Source of the DNA: Calliopsis andreniformis
Taxonomy: Eukaryota > Arthropoda > Insecta > Hymenoptera > Andrenidae
NCBI RefSeq assembly: GCF_051401765.1
Contig: NW_027480595.1
Span: forward strand, 842,676 to 906,675
DNA: 64,000 nucleotides
Reading direction: 5' to 3'
Every line of letters starts with the position of its first letter. Position 1 is the first letter of the stretch. A program made the position numbers and the translations under genes. Positions 28,301 through 41,103 of the stretch are shown piece after piece. The notes beneath the pieces were generated by a model, which had not been told where the DNA came from, did not search any database, and saw only the letters and a program-made list of their open reading frames with translations.

Positions 28301-31300
28301 GGATTGAACATTAAGATTGAGGATTGAGGATGGAGGATTGAGGATTGAGGTATGAAGATTGAGGATTGCGTATTGAGAATAGAACATTGAGGATTGAGGA
28401 TTGAGTATTGAGGACTGAGGATTGCGTATTGAGGATTGAGGATTGAGGATTGAAGATTGAATATTGATGATTGAAGATTGAGGATCGAGGATTGAGGGTT
28501 GTGGATTGAGGACGAGGACTGAGGGTTGAGTATTGATGTTTGAGGTCTGAGGATTGAGGATTGAGGATTGAGAATTGGGGATTGAGGATTGAGGATTGAA
28601 GATTGAGGATTGGGTGTTGAGGATTGAAGGATGAGGATTGAGGATTGATGATTGAGGATTGAGGATTGAAGATGGAGTATTGAGGATTGAAGATTGAGTA
28701 TTGAGGATTGAGGATTGAGGATTGAGGATTGAGGATTGAGGACTCAGTATTGAGGATTGAAGATTGAGGATTGAGGAGTGAGTATTGAAGATTGAGGATT
28801 TGGGACTGAGGATTGAAGATTGGGGATTGAGGATTGAGGATTGAGGATTGAGGATTGAGGATTGAGGATTGAAGATTGAGGACTGGGTATTGAGGATTGA
28901 AGAATGAGGATTGAGGATTGAGGATTGAGGATTGGGGATTGAAGATTGAGTATTGAGGATTGAAGATTGACGATTGAGGATTGAGGATTGAGGATTGAGG
29001 ATTGAGGATTGAAGATTGAAGATTGAGTATTGAGGATTGAAGATTAAGGATTGAGGATTCAGGATTGACGATTGAGGATTGAAGATTGAGGATTGAGGAT
29101 TGAGGATTGAGGATTGAGGATTGAAGATTGAGGATTCGGTATTGAGGATTGAAGAATGAGGATTGAGTATTGAGTATTGAGGATTGAAGATTGAGGATTG
29201 AGGATTGAGGATTGAGGATTGAGGATTCAAGATTGAGTAGTGAGGATTGAAGATTAAGATTGAGGATTGAGGATGGAGGATTGAGGATTGAGGATTGAAG
29301 ATTGAGGATTGCGTATTGAGAATAGAACATTGAGGATTGAGGATTGAGTATTGAGGACTGAGGATTGCGTATTGAGGATTGAGGATTGACGATTCAAGAT
29401 TGAATATTGATGATTGAAGATTGAGGATCGAGGATTGAGGGTTGTGGATTGAGGACGAGGACTGAGGGTTGAGTATTGATGTTTGAGGTCTGAGGATTGA
29501 GGATTGAGGATTGAGAATTGAGGATTGAGGATTGAGGATTGAGGATTGAGGATTGAGGATTGAGGATTGCGGATAGAAGATTGAGGATTGGGTATTGCGG
29601 ATTGAACATTGAGGATTAAGGATTGAGGATTGAGGATTGAGGATTGAGGACTGAAGATTGAATACTGATGATTGAAGATTGAGGATTGAGGATTGATGGT
29701 TGTGGATTGAGGACGAGGACTGAGGGTTGAGTATTGCTGTTTGAGGTCTGAGGATTGAGGACTGAGCATTGAGAATTGAGGATTGAGGATTGAGGATTGA
29801 AGATTGAGGATTGGGTGTTGAGGATTGAAGAGTGAGGATTGAGTATTGAGGATTTAGGTTTGAGGATTGAAGATTGAGTACTGAGGATTGAAGATTAAGG
29901 TTGAGGATTGAGGATTGAGGATTGAGGATTGAAGATTGGGGATTGGGGACTGAGTATTGAGGGTTGAGTGATGAGAATTGATGTTTGTGGATAGTGGTCT
30001 GAAGATTTCAGATTGAGTATTGAGTATTGAAAACTGTGAATTGAGGATATTCTATTGAGGATTGAGGATTCACAACTGATTGTTGAGGACTTAGGGCTGA
30101 AGATTGAGGATTCCGGGTTGAGGATTCAGGATTGAGGTTTGAGGACAGAGGATTGAGGATTGAGGATTGAGGATTGAGGATAGAGGATTGACGACTGATG
30201 ATTGGGTATTGAAGATTGAACATTGAGGATTGAGTGTTGAGGATAGAGGATTGAGGATTGAGGATTGAAGGTTGAATATTAATGACTGAATATTGAGGAT
30301 TGAGGACTGAGTGTTGTGGATTGAGGACGAGGACTGAGGGTTGAGTATTGATGTTTGAAGTCTAAGGATTCAGGATTGAGGATTGAGAACTGAGGATTGA
30401 GGATTGAGGATTGAAGATTGAGGATTCGGTATTGAGGATTGAAGAATGAGGGTTGAGGAGTGTGGACTGAGGATTGCGGATTGCAGATTGAGTATTGAGG
30501 ATCGAAGATTGAGGATTGAGGATTGAGGATTGAGAATTGAGGATTGAGGATTGAGGATTGAGGATTGAAGATTGAGTATTGAGGATCGAGGATTGAGGAC
30601 TGAGGATTGAGGATTGAGGATTGAGAATTGAAGATTGAGGATTGGGGATTGAGGATTGACGATTGAGGATTGAGCATTGAGGACTGAGAATTGACGATTG
30701 AGGATTGAAGATTGAGTATTGAGGATTGAGGATTGATGATTGAGGATTGAAGATTGAGGACTGAGTGTTGAGGGTTGAGTGATGAGAATTGATGTTTATG
30801 GATAGAGATTTGAAGATTGCAGGCTGAGTATTGAGTATTGAAACCTGTGAATTGAGGATATTCTATTGACGATTGAGGATTCACAACTGATTATTGAGTT
30901 CTGAGGGCTGAATATTGGGTGTTCAGGATTGTGGCTTCAGGATTGAGGTTTGAGGACTGAGGATTGAGGATTGAGGGTGAGGATTGAGGATTGAGGATAG
31001 AGAATTGAAGCCTGATGATTGGGTATTGAAGATTGAACATTGAGGATTGAGTGTTGAGGATAGAGGATTGAGGATTGAGGATTGAAGGTTGAATATTAAT
31101 GACTGAATATTGAGGATTGAGGATTGAGGGTTGTGGATTGAGGACGAGGACTGAGGGTTGAGTATTGATGTTTGAAGTCTGAGGATTCAGGATTGAAGAT
31201 TGACTATTGAGGATAGAAGACTGAGGATTGAGGATTGTCGATTAAGGATTGAGGATGAGGTCTGAGGGTTGAGGATTGAGGTTTGAGGACTGAGGACTGA

Positions 31301-32238
31301 GGATTGAGAATTGAGAATTGAGGATTGGGGATTGAGGATTGAAGATTGAGGATTGGGTATTGAGGATTGAAGAATGAGGATTGAGGATTGAGGATTGAGT
31401 ATTGAGGATTGAAGATTGAGGATTGCGTATTGAGGATAGAACATTGAGGATTGAGGTTTGAGTATTGAGGATTGAGGATTGAGGATTGAAGATTGAATAT
31501 TGATGATTGAATATTGAGGATTGAGGATTGATGGTTGTGGATAGAGGACGAGGACTGAGGGTTGAGTATTGCTGTTTGAGGTCTGAGTATTGAGGATTGA
31601 GAATTGAGGATTGAGGATTGAGGATTGAAGACTGAGAATTGGGTATTTAGGATTGAAGGATGAGGATTGAGGATTGAGGATTGAGTATTGAGGATTGAGG
31701 ATTGAGGATTGAAGGTTAAGATTGAGGATTGAGGATTGAGGATTGAGGATTGAGGATTGAGGATTGAAGATTGAGGATTGCGTATTGAGGATAGAACATT
31801 GAGGATTGAGTATTGAGTATTGAGGATTGAGGATTGAGGATTGAAGATTGAATATTGATGATTGAAGATTGAGGATCGAGGATTGAGGGTTGTGGGTTGA
31901 GGACGAGGACTGACGGCTGAGTATTGATGTTTGATGTCTGAGGATTGAGGATTGAAGATTGAGGATTGAGGATTGAGGATTGAGGATTGCGGATTGAAGA
32001 TTGAGGATTGGGTATTGAGGATTGAGGAATGAGGATTGAGGATTGAGGATTGAGTATTGAGGAATGAGGATTGAGGATTGAAGATGGAGGATTGGGTATT
32101 GAGGATTGAAGAATGAGGATTGAGGATTGAGGATTGAGGATTGAGGATTGAAGATTGAGTATTGAGGATTGAAGATTGACGATTGAGGATTGAGGATTGA
32201 GGATGGAGGATTGAAGATTGAGTATTGAGGATTGAAGA
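25365..32238. repeat. Displaced copy of about 6,485-13,745
   Basis: The shift is 18,880 bp at the left, 18,937 after the 56+1-bp difference near 26,350-26,540, and 18,490 from about 27,100 to the right end. The 447-bp step at about 27,100 removes the equivalent of 8,154-8,600, and both breakpoints lie in the shared GATATTCT element. The segment ends at about 32,238, where the 13,745 equivalent would continue but the array jumps back to a 27.7-28.7 kb type sequence. It contains markers at 25,718, 26,722, 27,092, 30,046 and 30,857. Confidence 0.9.
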
Positions 32239-35200
32239 ATGAGGATTGAGGATTGAGGATTGAGGATTGAGGATTGAGGATTGAGGACTCAGTATTGAGG
32301 ATTGAAGATTGAGGATTGAGGAGTGAGTATTGAAGATTGAGGATTTGGGACTGAGGATTGAAGATTGGGGATTGAGGATTGAGGATTGAGGATTGAGGAT
32401 TGAGGATTGAGGATTGAAGATTGAGGACTGGGTATTGAGGATTGAAGAATGAGGATTGAGGATTGAGGATTGAGGATTGGGGATTGAAGATTGAGTATTG
32501 AGGATTGAAGATTGACGATTGAGGATTGAGGATTGAGGATTGAGGATTGAGGATTGAAGATTGAAGATTGAGTATTGAGGATTGAAGATTAAGGATTGAG
32601 GATTCAGGATTGACGATTGATGATTGAAGATTGAGGATTGAGGATTGAGGATTGAGGATTGAGGATTGAAGATTGAGGATTCGGTATTGAGGATTGAAGA
32701 ATGAGGATTGAGTATTGAGTATTGAGGATTGAAGATTGAGGATTGAGGATTGAGGATTGAGGATTGAGGATTCAAGATTGAGTAGTGAGGATTGAACATT
32801 AAGATTGAGGATTGAGGATGGAGGATTGAGGATTGAGGTATGAAGATTGAGGATTGCGTATTGAGAATAGAACATTGAGGATTGAGGATTGAGTATTGAG
32901 GACTGAGGATTGCGTATTGAGGATTGAGGATTGAGGATTGAAGATTGAATATTGATGATTGAAGATTGAGGATCGAGGATTGAGGGTTGTGGATTGAGGA
33001 CGAGGACTGAGGGTTGAGTATTGATGTTTGAGGTCTGAGGATTGAGGATTGAGGATTGAGAATTGGGGATTGAGGATTGAGGATTGAAGATTGAGGATTG
33101 GGTGTTGAGGATTGAAGGATGAGGATTGAGGATTGATGATTGAGGATTGAGGATTGAAGATGGAGTATTGAGGATTGAAGATTGAGTATTGAGGATTGAG
33201 GATTGAGGATTGAGGATTGAGGATTGAGGACTCAGTATTGAGGATTGAAGATTGAGGATTGAGGAGTGAGTATTGAAGATTGAGGATTTGGGACTGAGGA
33301 TTGAAGATTGGGGATTGAGGATTGAGGATTGAGGATTGAGGATTGAGGATTGAGGATTGAAGATTGAGGACTGGGTATTGAGGATTGAAGAATGAGGATT
33401 GAGGATTGAGGATTGAGGATTGGGGATTGAAGATTGAGTATTGAGGATTGAAGATTGACGATTGAGGATTGAGGATTGAGGATTGAGGATTGAGGATTGA
33501 AGATTGAAGATTGAGTATTGAGGATTGAAGATTAAGGATTGAGGATTCAGGATTGACGATTGAGGATTGAAGATTGAGGATTGAGGATTGAGGATTGAGG
33601 ATTGAGGATTGAAGATTGAGGATTCGGTATTGAGGATTGAAGAATGAGGATTGAGTATTGAGTATTGAGGATTGAAGATTGAGGATTGAGGATTGAGGAT
33701 TGAGGATTGAGGATTCAAGATTGAGTAGTGAGGATTGAAGATTAAGATTGAGGATTGAGGATGGAGGATTGAGGATTGAGGATTGAAGATTGAGGATTGC
33801 GTATTGAGAATAGAACATTGAGGATTGAGGATTGAGTATTGAGGACTGAGGATTGCGTATTGAGGATTGAGGATTGACGATTCAAGATTGAATATTGATG
33901 ATTGAAGATTGAGGATCGAGGATTGAGGGTTGTGGATTGAGGACGAGGACTGAGGGTTGAGTATTGATGTTTGAGGTCTGAGGATTGAGGATTGAGGATT
34001 GAGAATTGAGGATTGAGGATTGAGGATTGAGGATTGAGGATTGAGGATTGAGGATTGCGGATAGAAGATTGAGGATTGGGTATTGCGGATTGAACATTGA
34101 GGATTAAGGATTGAGGATTGAGGATTGAGGATTGAGGACTGAAGATTGAATACTGATGATTGAAGATTGAGGATTGAGGATTGATGGTTGTGGATTGAGG
34201 ACGAGGACTGAGGGTTGAGTATTGCTGTTTGAGGTCTGAGGATTGAGGACTGAGCATTGAGAATTGAGGATTGAGGATTGAGGATTGAAGATTGAGGATT
34301 GGGTGTTGAGGATTGAAGAGTGAGGATTGAGTATTGAGGATTTAGGTTTGAGGATTGAAGATTGAGTACTGAGGATTGAAGATTAAGGTTGAGGATTGAG
34401 GATTGAGGATTGAGGATTGAAGATTGGGGATTGGGGACTGAGTATTGAGGGTTGAGTGATGAGAATTGATGTTTGTGGATAGTGGTCTGAAGATTTCAGA
34501 TTGAGTATTGAGTATTGAAAACTGTGAATTGAGGATATTCTATTGAGGATTGAGGATTCACAACTGATTGTTGAGGACTTAGGGCTGAAGATTGAGGATT
34601 CCGGGTTGAGGATTCAGGATTGAGGTTTGAGGACAGAGGATTGAGGATTGAGGATTGAGGATTGAGGATAGAGGATTGACGACTGATGATTGGGTATTGA
34701 AGATTGAACATTGAGGATTGAGTGTTGAGGATAGAGGATTGAGGATTGAGGATTGAAGGTTGAATATTAATGACTGAATATTGAGGATTGAGGACTGAGT
34801 GTTGTGGATTGAGGACGAGGACTGAGGGTTGAGTATTGATGTTTGAAGTCTAAGGATTCAGGATTGAGGATTGAGAACTGAGGATTGAGGATTGAGGATT
34901 GAAGATTGAGGATTCGGTATTGAGGATTGAAGAATGAGGGTTGAGGAGTGTGGACTGAGGATTGCGGATTGCAGATTGAGTATTGAGGATCGAAGATTGA
35001 GGATTGAGGATTGAGGATTGAGAATTGAGGATTGAGGATTGAGGATTGAGGATTGAAGATTGAGTATTGAGGATCGAGGATTGAGGACTGAGGATTGAGG
35101 ATTGAGGATTGAGAATTGAAGATTGAGGATTGGGGATTGAGGATTGACGATTGAGGATTGAGCATTGAGGACTGAGAATTGACGATTGAGGATTGAAGAT

Positions 35201-36726
35201 TGAGTATTGAGGATTGAGGATTGATGATTGAGGATTGAAGATTGAGGACTGAGTGTTGAGGGTTGAGTGATGAGAATTGATGTTTATGGATAGAGATTTG
35301 AAGATTGCAGGCTGAGTATTGAGTATTGAAACCTGTGAATTGAGGATATTCTATTGACGATTGAGGATTCACAACTGATTATTGAGTTCTGAGGGCTGAA
35401 TATTGGGTGTTCAGGATTGTGGCTTCAGGATTGAGGTTTGAGGACTGAGGATTGAGGATTGAGGGTGAGGATTGAGGATTGAGGATAGAGAATTGAAGCC
35501 TGATGATTGGGTATTGAAGATTGAACATTGAGGATTGAGTGTTGAGGATAGAGGATTGAGGATTGAGGATTGAAGGTTGAATATTAATGACTGAATATTG
35601 AGGATTGAGGATTGAGGGTTGTGGATTGAGGACGAGGACTGAGGGTTGAGTATTGATGTTTGAAGTCTGAGGATTCAGGATTGAAGATTGACTATTGAGG
35701 ATAGAAGACTGAGGATTGAGGATTGTCGATTAAGGATTGAGGATGAGGTCTGAGGGTTGAGGATTGAGGTTTGAGGACTGAGGACTGAGGATTGAGAATT
35801 GAGAATTGAGGATTGGGGATTGAGGATTGAAGATTGAGGATTGGGTATTGAGGATTGAAGAATGAGGATTGAGGATTGAGGATTGAGTATTGAGGATTGA
35901 AGATTGAGGATTGCGTATTGAGGATAGAACATTGAGGATTGAGGTTTGAGTATTGAGGATTGAGGATTGAGGATTGAAGATTGAATATTGATGATTGAAT
36001 ATTGAGGATTGAGGATTGATGGTTGTGGATAGAGGACGAGGACTGAGGGTTGAGTATTGCTGTTTGAGGTCTGAGTATTGAGGATTGAGAATTGAGGATT
36101 GAGGATTGAGGATTGAAGACTGAGAATTGGGTATTTAGGATTGAAGGATGAGGATTGAGGATTGAGGATTGAGTATTGAGGATTGAGGATTGAGGATTGA
36201 AGGTTAAGATTGAGGATTGAGGATTGAGGATTGAGGATTGAGGATTGAGGATTGAAGATTGAGGATTGCGTATTGAGGATAGAACATTGAGGATTGAGTA
36301 TTGAGTATTGAGGATTGAGGATTGAGGATTGAAGATTGAATATTGATGATTGAAGATTGAGGATCGAGGATTGAGGGTTGTGGGTTGAGGACGAGGACTG
36401 ACGGCTGAGTATTGATGTTTGATGTCTGAGGATTGAGGATTGAAGATTGAGGATTGAGGATTGAGGATTGAGGATTGCGGATTGAAGATTGAGGATTGGG
36501 TATTGAGGATTGAAGAATGAGGATTGAGGATTGAGGATTGAGTATTGAGGAATGAGGATTGAGGATTGAAGATGGAGGATTGGGTATTGAGGATTGAAGA
36601 ATGAGGATTGAGGATTGAGGATTGAGGATTGAGGATTGAAGATTGAGTATTGAGGATTGAAGATTGACGATTGAGGATTGAGGATTGAGGATGGAGGATT
36701 GAAGATTGAGTATTGAGGATTGAAGA
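32239..36726. repeat. Second copy of a 4,488-bp tandem duplication (first copy 27,751-32,238)
   Basis: Constant 4,488-bp pairs are TCAG 27,799/32,287, marker 30,046/34,534 and marker 30,857/35,345. After 36,726 the array resumes the sequence that followed 13,745 in the 6,354-bp unit. The first 250-380 bp of this copy carry variants of the neighbouring B subunit (GACTGGG at 32,426, GATTGGGG at 32,475) and only later those of the A subunit (GACGATTGATG at 32,611), so the left end is mosaic. Confidence 0.88.
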
Positions 36727-39700
36727 TTGAGGATTGATGATTGAGGATTGAAGATTGAGGACTGAGTGTTGAGGGTTGAGTGATGAGAATTGATGTTTGT
36801 GGATTGAGTTTTGAAGATTGAAGAATAGGGATTGAGTATTGAAAACTGTGAATTGAGGATATTCTATGGTGGACTGAGGATTGACAATTGATTGTTGAGG
36901 ACTAAGGGCTGAAGATTGAGGATTCAGAATTGAGGATTAGGGATTGAGTTTTGAGGACTGAGGATTGATGGTTGAGGGTTGTGCGTTGAATATTGAGGGT
37001 TGAGTGATGAGAATTGATGTTTGTGGATAGAGATTTGAAGATTGCAGGCTGAGTATTGTGTATTGAAACCTGTCAATTGAGGATATTCTATTGACGATTG
37101 AGGACACACAACTGATTGTTGAGGTCTGAGGGCTGAATATTGGGGGTTCAGGATTGTGGATTCAGGATTGAGGTTTGAGGACTGAGGATTGAGGCTTGAG
37201 GGTGAGGATTGAGGATTGAGGACTGAGGATTGAGGATTGAGGATTGAGGATTGAGGATTGAAGATTGAGGATTGGGTATTGAGGATTGAAGAATGAGGAT
37301 TGAGGATTGAGGATTGAGGATTGAGGATTGAAGATTGAGTATTGGGGATTGAAGGTTGACGATTGAGGATTGAGGATTGAGTCTTGAGGATTGAGGATTG
37401 AGGATTGAGGATTGAAGATTGAGTATTGAGGATTGAAGATTGAGGATTGTGGATTGAAGATTGAGAATTGAGGATTGAAGATTGAGGATTGAGGATTGAG
37501 TATTGAGGATTGACGCTTGAGGATTGAGGGTTGAGGATGGAGGATTGAGGATTGAGGATTGCAGACTGAGTATTGAGGATTGACGATGGGAGGATTGAGG
37601 ATTGAGGATAGAAGATTGAGAATTGGGGACTGAGGATTCAAGATTGAGGATCGAAGATTGAGAATTGAGGATTGAAGATTGATAATTGAGGATTGAGGAT
37701 TGAACATTGAGGACTGAGGATTCAGGATTGAAGATTGAGTATTGAGGATAGAAGATTGAGGATTGAGGATTGTCGATTAAGGACTGAGGATGAGGGCTGA
37801 GGGTTAAGGATTGAGGTTTGTGGACTGAGGACTGAGGATTGAGGATTGAGAATTGAGGATTGAGGATTGAGGATTGAAGATTGAGGATTGGGTATTGAGG
37901 ATTGAAGAATGAGGATTGAGGATTGAGGATTGAGGATTGAGGATTGAAGATTGAGTATTGAGCATTGAAGCCTGACGATTGAGGATTGAGGATTGAGGAT
38001 TGAGGATTGAGGATGGAGGATTGAAGATTGAGTATTGAGGATTGAAGATTGAGGATCGAGTATTGAGGATTGAGGATTGAGGATTGAGGATTGAAGAATG
38101 AGGATTGAGGATTGAGGATAGAAGACTGAGTATTGAGGATAGGAGATTGAGGATTGAGGTGTGTGTATTGAAGATTGAGGATTTGGGACGAGGGATTGAA
38201 GATTGGGGTTTGAGGATTGAGGATTGAGGATTGAGGATTGAGGATTGAGGATTCAGGATTGAAGATTGAGGATTGGGTATTGAGGATTGAAGAATGAGGA
38301 TTGAGGATTGAGGATTGAGGATTGAGGATTGAAGATTGAGTATTGAGGATTGAAGATTGATGATTGAGGATTGAGGATTGAGGATTGAGGATTGAGGATT
38401 CAGGATTCAGGATTGAAGATTGAGTATTGAGGATAGAAGATTGAGGATTGAGGATTGTCGATTAAGGATTGAGGATGAGGGCTGAGGGTTGAGGATTGAG
38501 GTTTGAGGACTGAGGACTGAGGATTGAGGATTGAGAGTTGAGGATTGAGGATTGAGGATTGAAGATTGAGGATTGGGTATTGAGGATTGAAGAATGAGGA
38601 TTGATGATTGAGGATTGAGGATTGAGGATTGAAGAATGAGGACTGAGTATTGAGTATTGAGGATTGAGGATTGAAGATTGAGTATTGAGGATTGAAGATT
38701 GACGATTGAGGATTGAGGATTGAGGATTGAGGATTGAGGATTGAGGATTGAGGATTGAAGATTGAGAATTGGGGATTGAAGATTGAGGATTGAGGGTTGA
38801 GGATTGAGGATTGAGGATTCAAGATTGAGTATTCAGGACTGAAGATTGACGATTGAGGATTGAGGATTGAGGATTGAGGATTGAGGATTGAGGATTGAAG
38901 ATTGAGGATTGCGTATTGAGGATAGAACATTGAGGATTGAGGATTGAGTATTGAGGATTGAGGATTGAGGATTGAAGATTGAATATTGATGATTGAAGAT
39001 TGAGGATCGAGGATTGAGGGTTGTGGATTGAGGACGAGGACTGAGGGTTGAGTATTGATGTTTGAGGTCTGAGGATTGAGGATTGAGGATTGAGAATTGG
39101 GGATTGAGGATTGAGGATTGAAGATTGAGGATTGGGTGTTGAGGATTGAAGGATGAGGATTGAGGATTGATGATTGAGGATTGAGGATTGAAGATGGAGT
39201 ATTGAGGATTGAAGATTGAGGATTGAGGATTGAGGATTGAGGATTGAGGATTGAGGATTGCGGATAGAAGATTGAGGATTGGGTATTGCGGATTGAACAT
39301 TGAGGATTAAGGATTGAGGATTGAGGATTGAGGATTGAGGACTGAAGATTGAATACTGATGATTGAAGATTGAGGATTGAGGATTGATGGTTGTGGATTG
39401 AGGACGAGGACTGAGGGTTGAGTATTGCTGTTTGAGGTCTGAGGATTGAGGACTGAGCATTGATAATTGAGGATTGAGGATTGAGGATTGAAGATTGAGG
39501 ATTGGGTGTTGAGGATTGAAGAGTGAGGATTGAGTATTGAGGATTTAGGTTTGAGGATTGAAGATTGAGTACTGAGGATTGAAGATTAAGGTTGAGGATT
39601 GAGGATTGAGGATTGAGGATTGAAGATTGGGGATTGGGGACTGAGTATTGAGGGTTGAGTGATGAGAATTGATGTTTGTGGATAGAGGTCTGAAGATTTC

Positions 39701-41103
39701 AGATTGAGTATTGAGTATTGAAAACTGTGAATTGATGATATTCTATTGAGGATTGAGGATTCACAACTGATTGTTGAGGACTTAGGGCTGAAGATTGAGG
39801 ATTCCGGGTTGAGGATTCAGGATTGAGGTTTGAGGACAGAGGATTGAGGATTGAGGATTGAGGATTGAGGATAGAGGATTGAAGACTGATGATTGGGTAT
39901 TGAAGATTGAACATTGAGGATTGAGTGTTGAGGATAGAGGATTGAGGATTGAGGATTGAAGGTTGAATATTAATGACTGAATATTGAGGATTGAGGACTG
40001 AGTGTTGTGGATTGAGGACGAGGACTGAGGGTTGAGTATTGACGTTTGAAGTCTAAGGATTCAGGATTGAGGATTGAGAACTGAGGATTGAGGATTGAGG
40101 ATTGAGTATTGAGGATTGACGCTTGAGGATTGAGGGTTGAGGATGGAGGATTGAGGATTGAGGATTGCAGACTGAGTATTGAGGATTGACGATGGGAGGA
40201 TTGAGGATTGAGGATAGAAGATTGAGAATTGGGGACTGAGGATTCAAGATTGAGGATCGAAGATTGAGAATTGAGGATTGAAGATTGATAATTGAGGATT
40301 GAGGATTGAACATTGAGGACTGAGGATTCAGGATTGAAGATTGAGTATTGAGGATAGAAGATTGAGGATTGAGGATTGTCGATTAAGGATTGAGGATGAG
40401 GGCTGAGGGTTAAGGATTGAGGTTTGTGGACTGAGGACTGAGGATTGAGGATTGAGAATTGAGGATTGAGGATTGAGGATTGAAGATTGAGGATTGGGTA
40501 TTGAGGATTGAAGAATGAGGATTGAGGATTGAGGATTGAGGTTTGAGGATTGAAGATTGAGTATTGAGCATTGAAGCCTGACGATTGAGGATTGAGGATT
40601 GAGGATTGAGGATTGAGGATGGAGGATTGAAGATTGAGTATTGAGGATTGAAGATTGAGGATCGAGTATTGAGGATTGAGGATTGAGGATTGAGGATTGA
40701 AGAATGAGGATTGAGGATTGAGGATAGAAGACAGAGTATTGAGGATAGAAGATTGAGGATTGAGGTGTGAGTATTGAAGATTGAGGATTTGGGACTAGGG
40801 ATTGAAGATTGGGGTTTGAGGATTGAGGATTGAGGATTGAGGATTGAGGATTGAGGATTCAGGATTGAAGATTGAGGATTGGGTATTGAGGATTGAAGAA
40901 TGAGGATTGGGGATTGAGGATTGAGGATTGAGGATTGAAGATTGATTATTGAGGATTGAAGATTGATGATTGAGGTCTGAGGATTGAGGATTGAGGATTG
41001 AGGATTGAGGGTTGAGGATTGAGTATTGAGGATTGAGGATTGAGGATTGAAGATTGAAAATTGATGATTGAACGTTGAGGATCGAGGATTGAGGGTTGTG
41101 GAT
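36727..41103. repeat. Continuation of the 16-kb-shift copy, with a 432-bp deletion
   Basis: It matches about 20.1-24.7 kb. The shift is 16,624 bp to about 37,210 and 16,192 bp after it. The missing 432 bp correspond to about 20,590-21,025, which contain two 6-mer GACGAG slips; 432 equals 62 heptamers minus two bases, as expected for a register-preserving loss. The single marker at 39,737 is the partner of 23,552. Confidence 0.88.
36771..37158. repeat. Paired marker module, lineage 2
   Basis: GATATTCT at 36,858 and 37,082. Diagnostic bases are as in the 13,793 and 20,147 pairs (GGTGG and GTCAATTG). It lies just left of the 432-bp deletion. Confidence 0.85.

Noticed and set aside
31187..33718. 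843-codon open frame on the - strand, the longest in the window, with similar frames at 14,170-16,251 (693 codons), 27,206-29,230 (674), 50,655-52,553 (632) and many others
   Set aside because: All are readings of (CTCAATC)n as a cyclic L-N-P-Q-S-S-I peptide. Frames overlap each other in two or three phases, starts and stops fall at random variant heptamers, there is no plausible ribosome-binding or promoter context, and one-base slips are freely tolerated. I treat none as a gene.
37210..37215. Insertion or excision of a mobile element to explain the 432-bp, 447-bp and 245-bp copy differences
   Set aside because: The missing segments are ordinary heptamer array without inverted repeats, target-site duplications or an open frame of their own kind. 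Breakpoints lie in matching repeat phase, so unequal exchange suffices.
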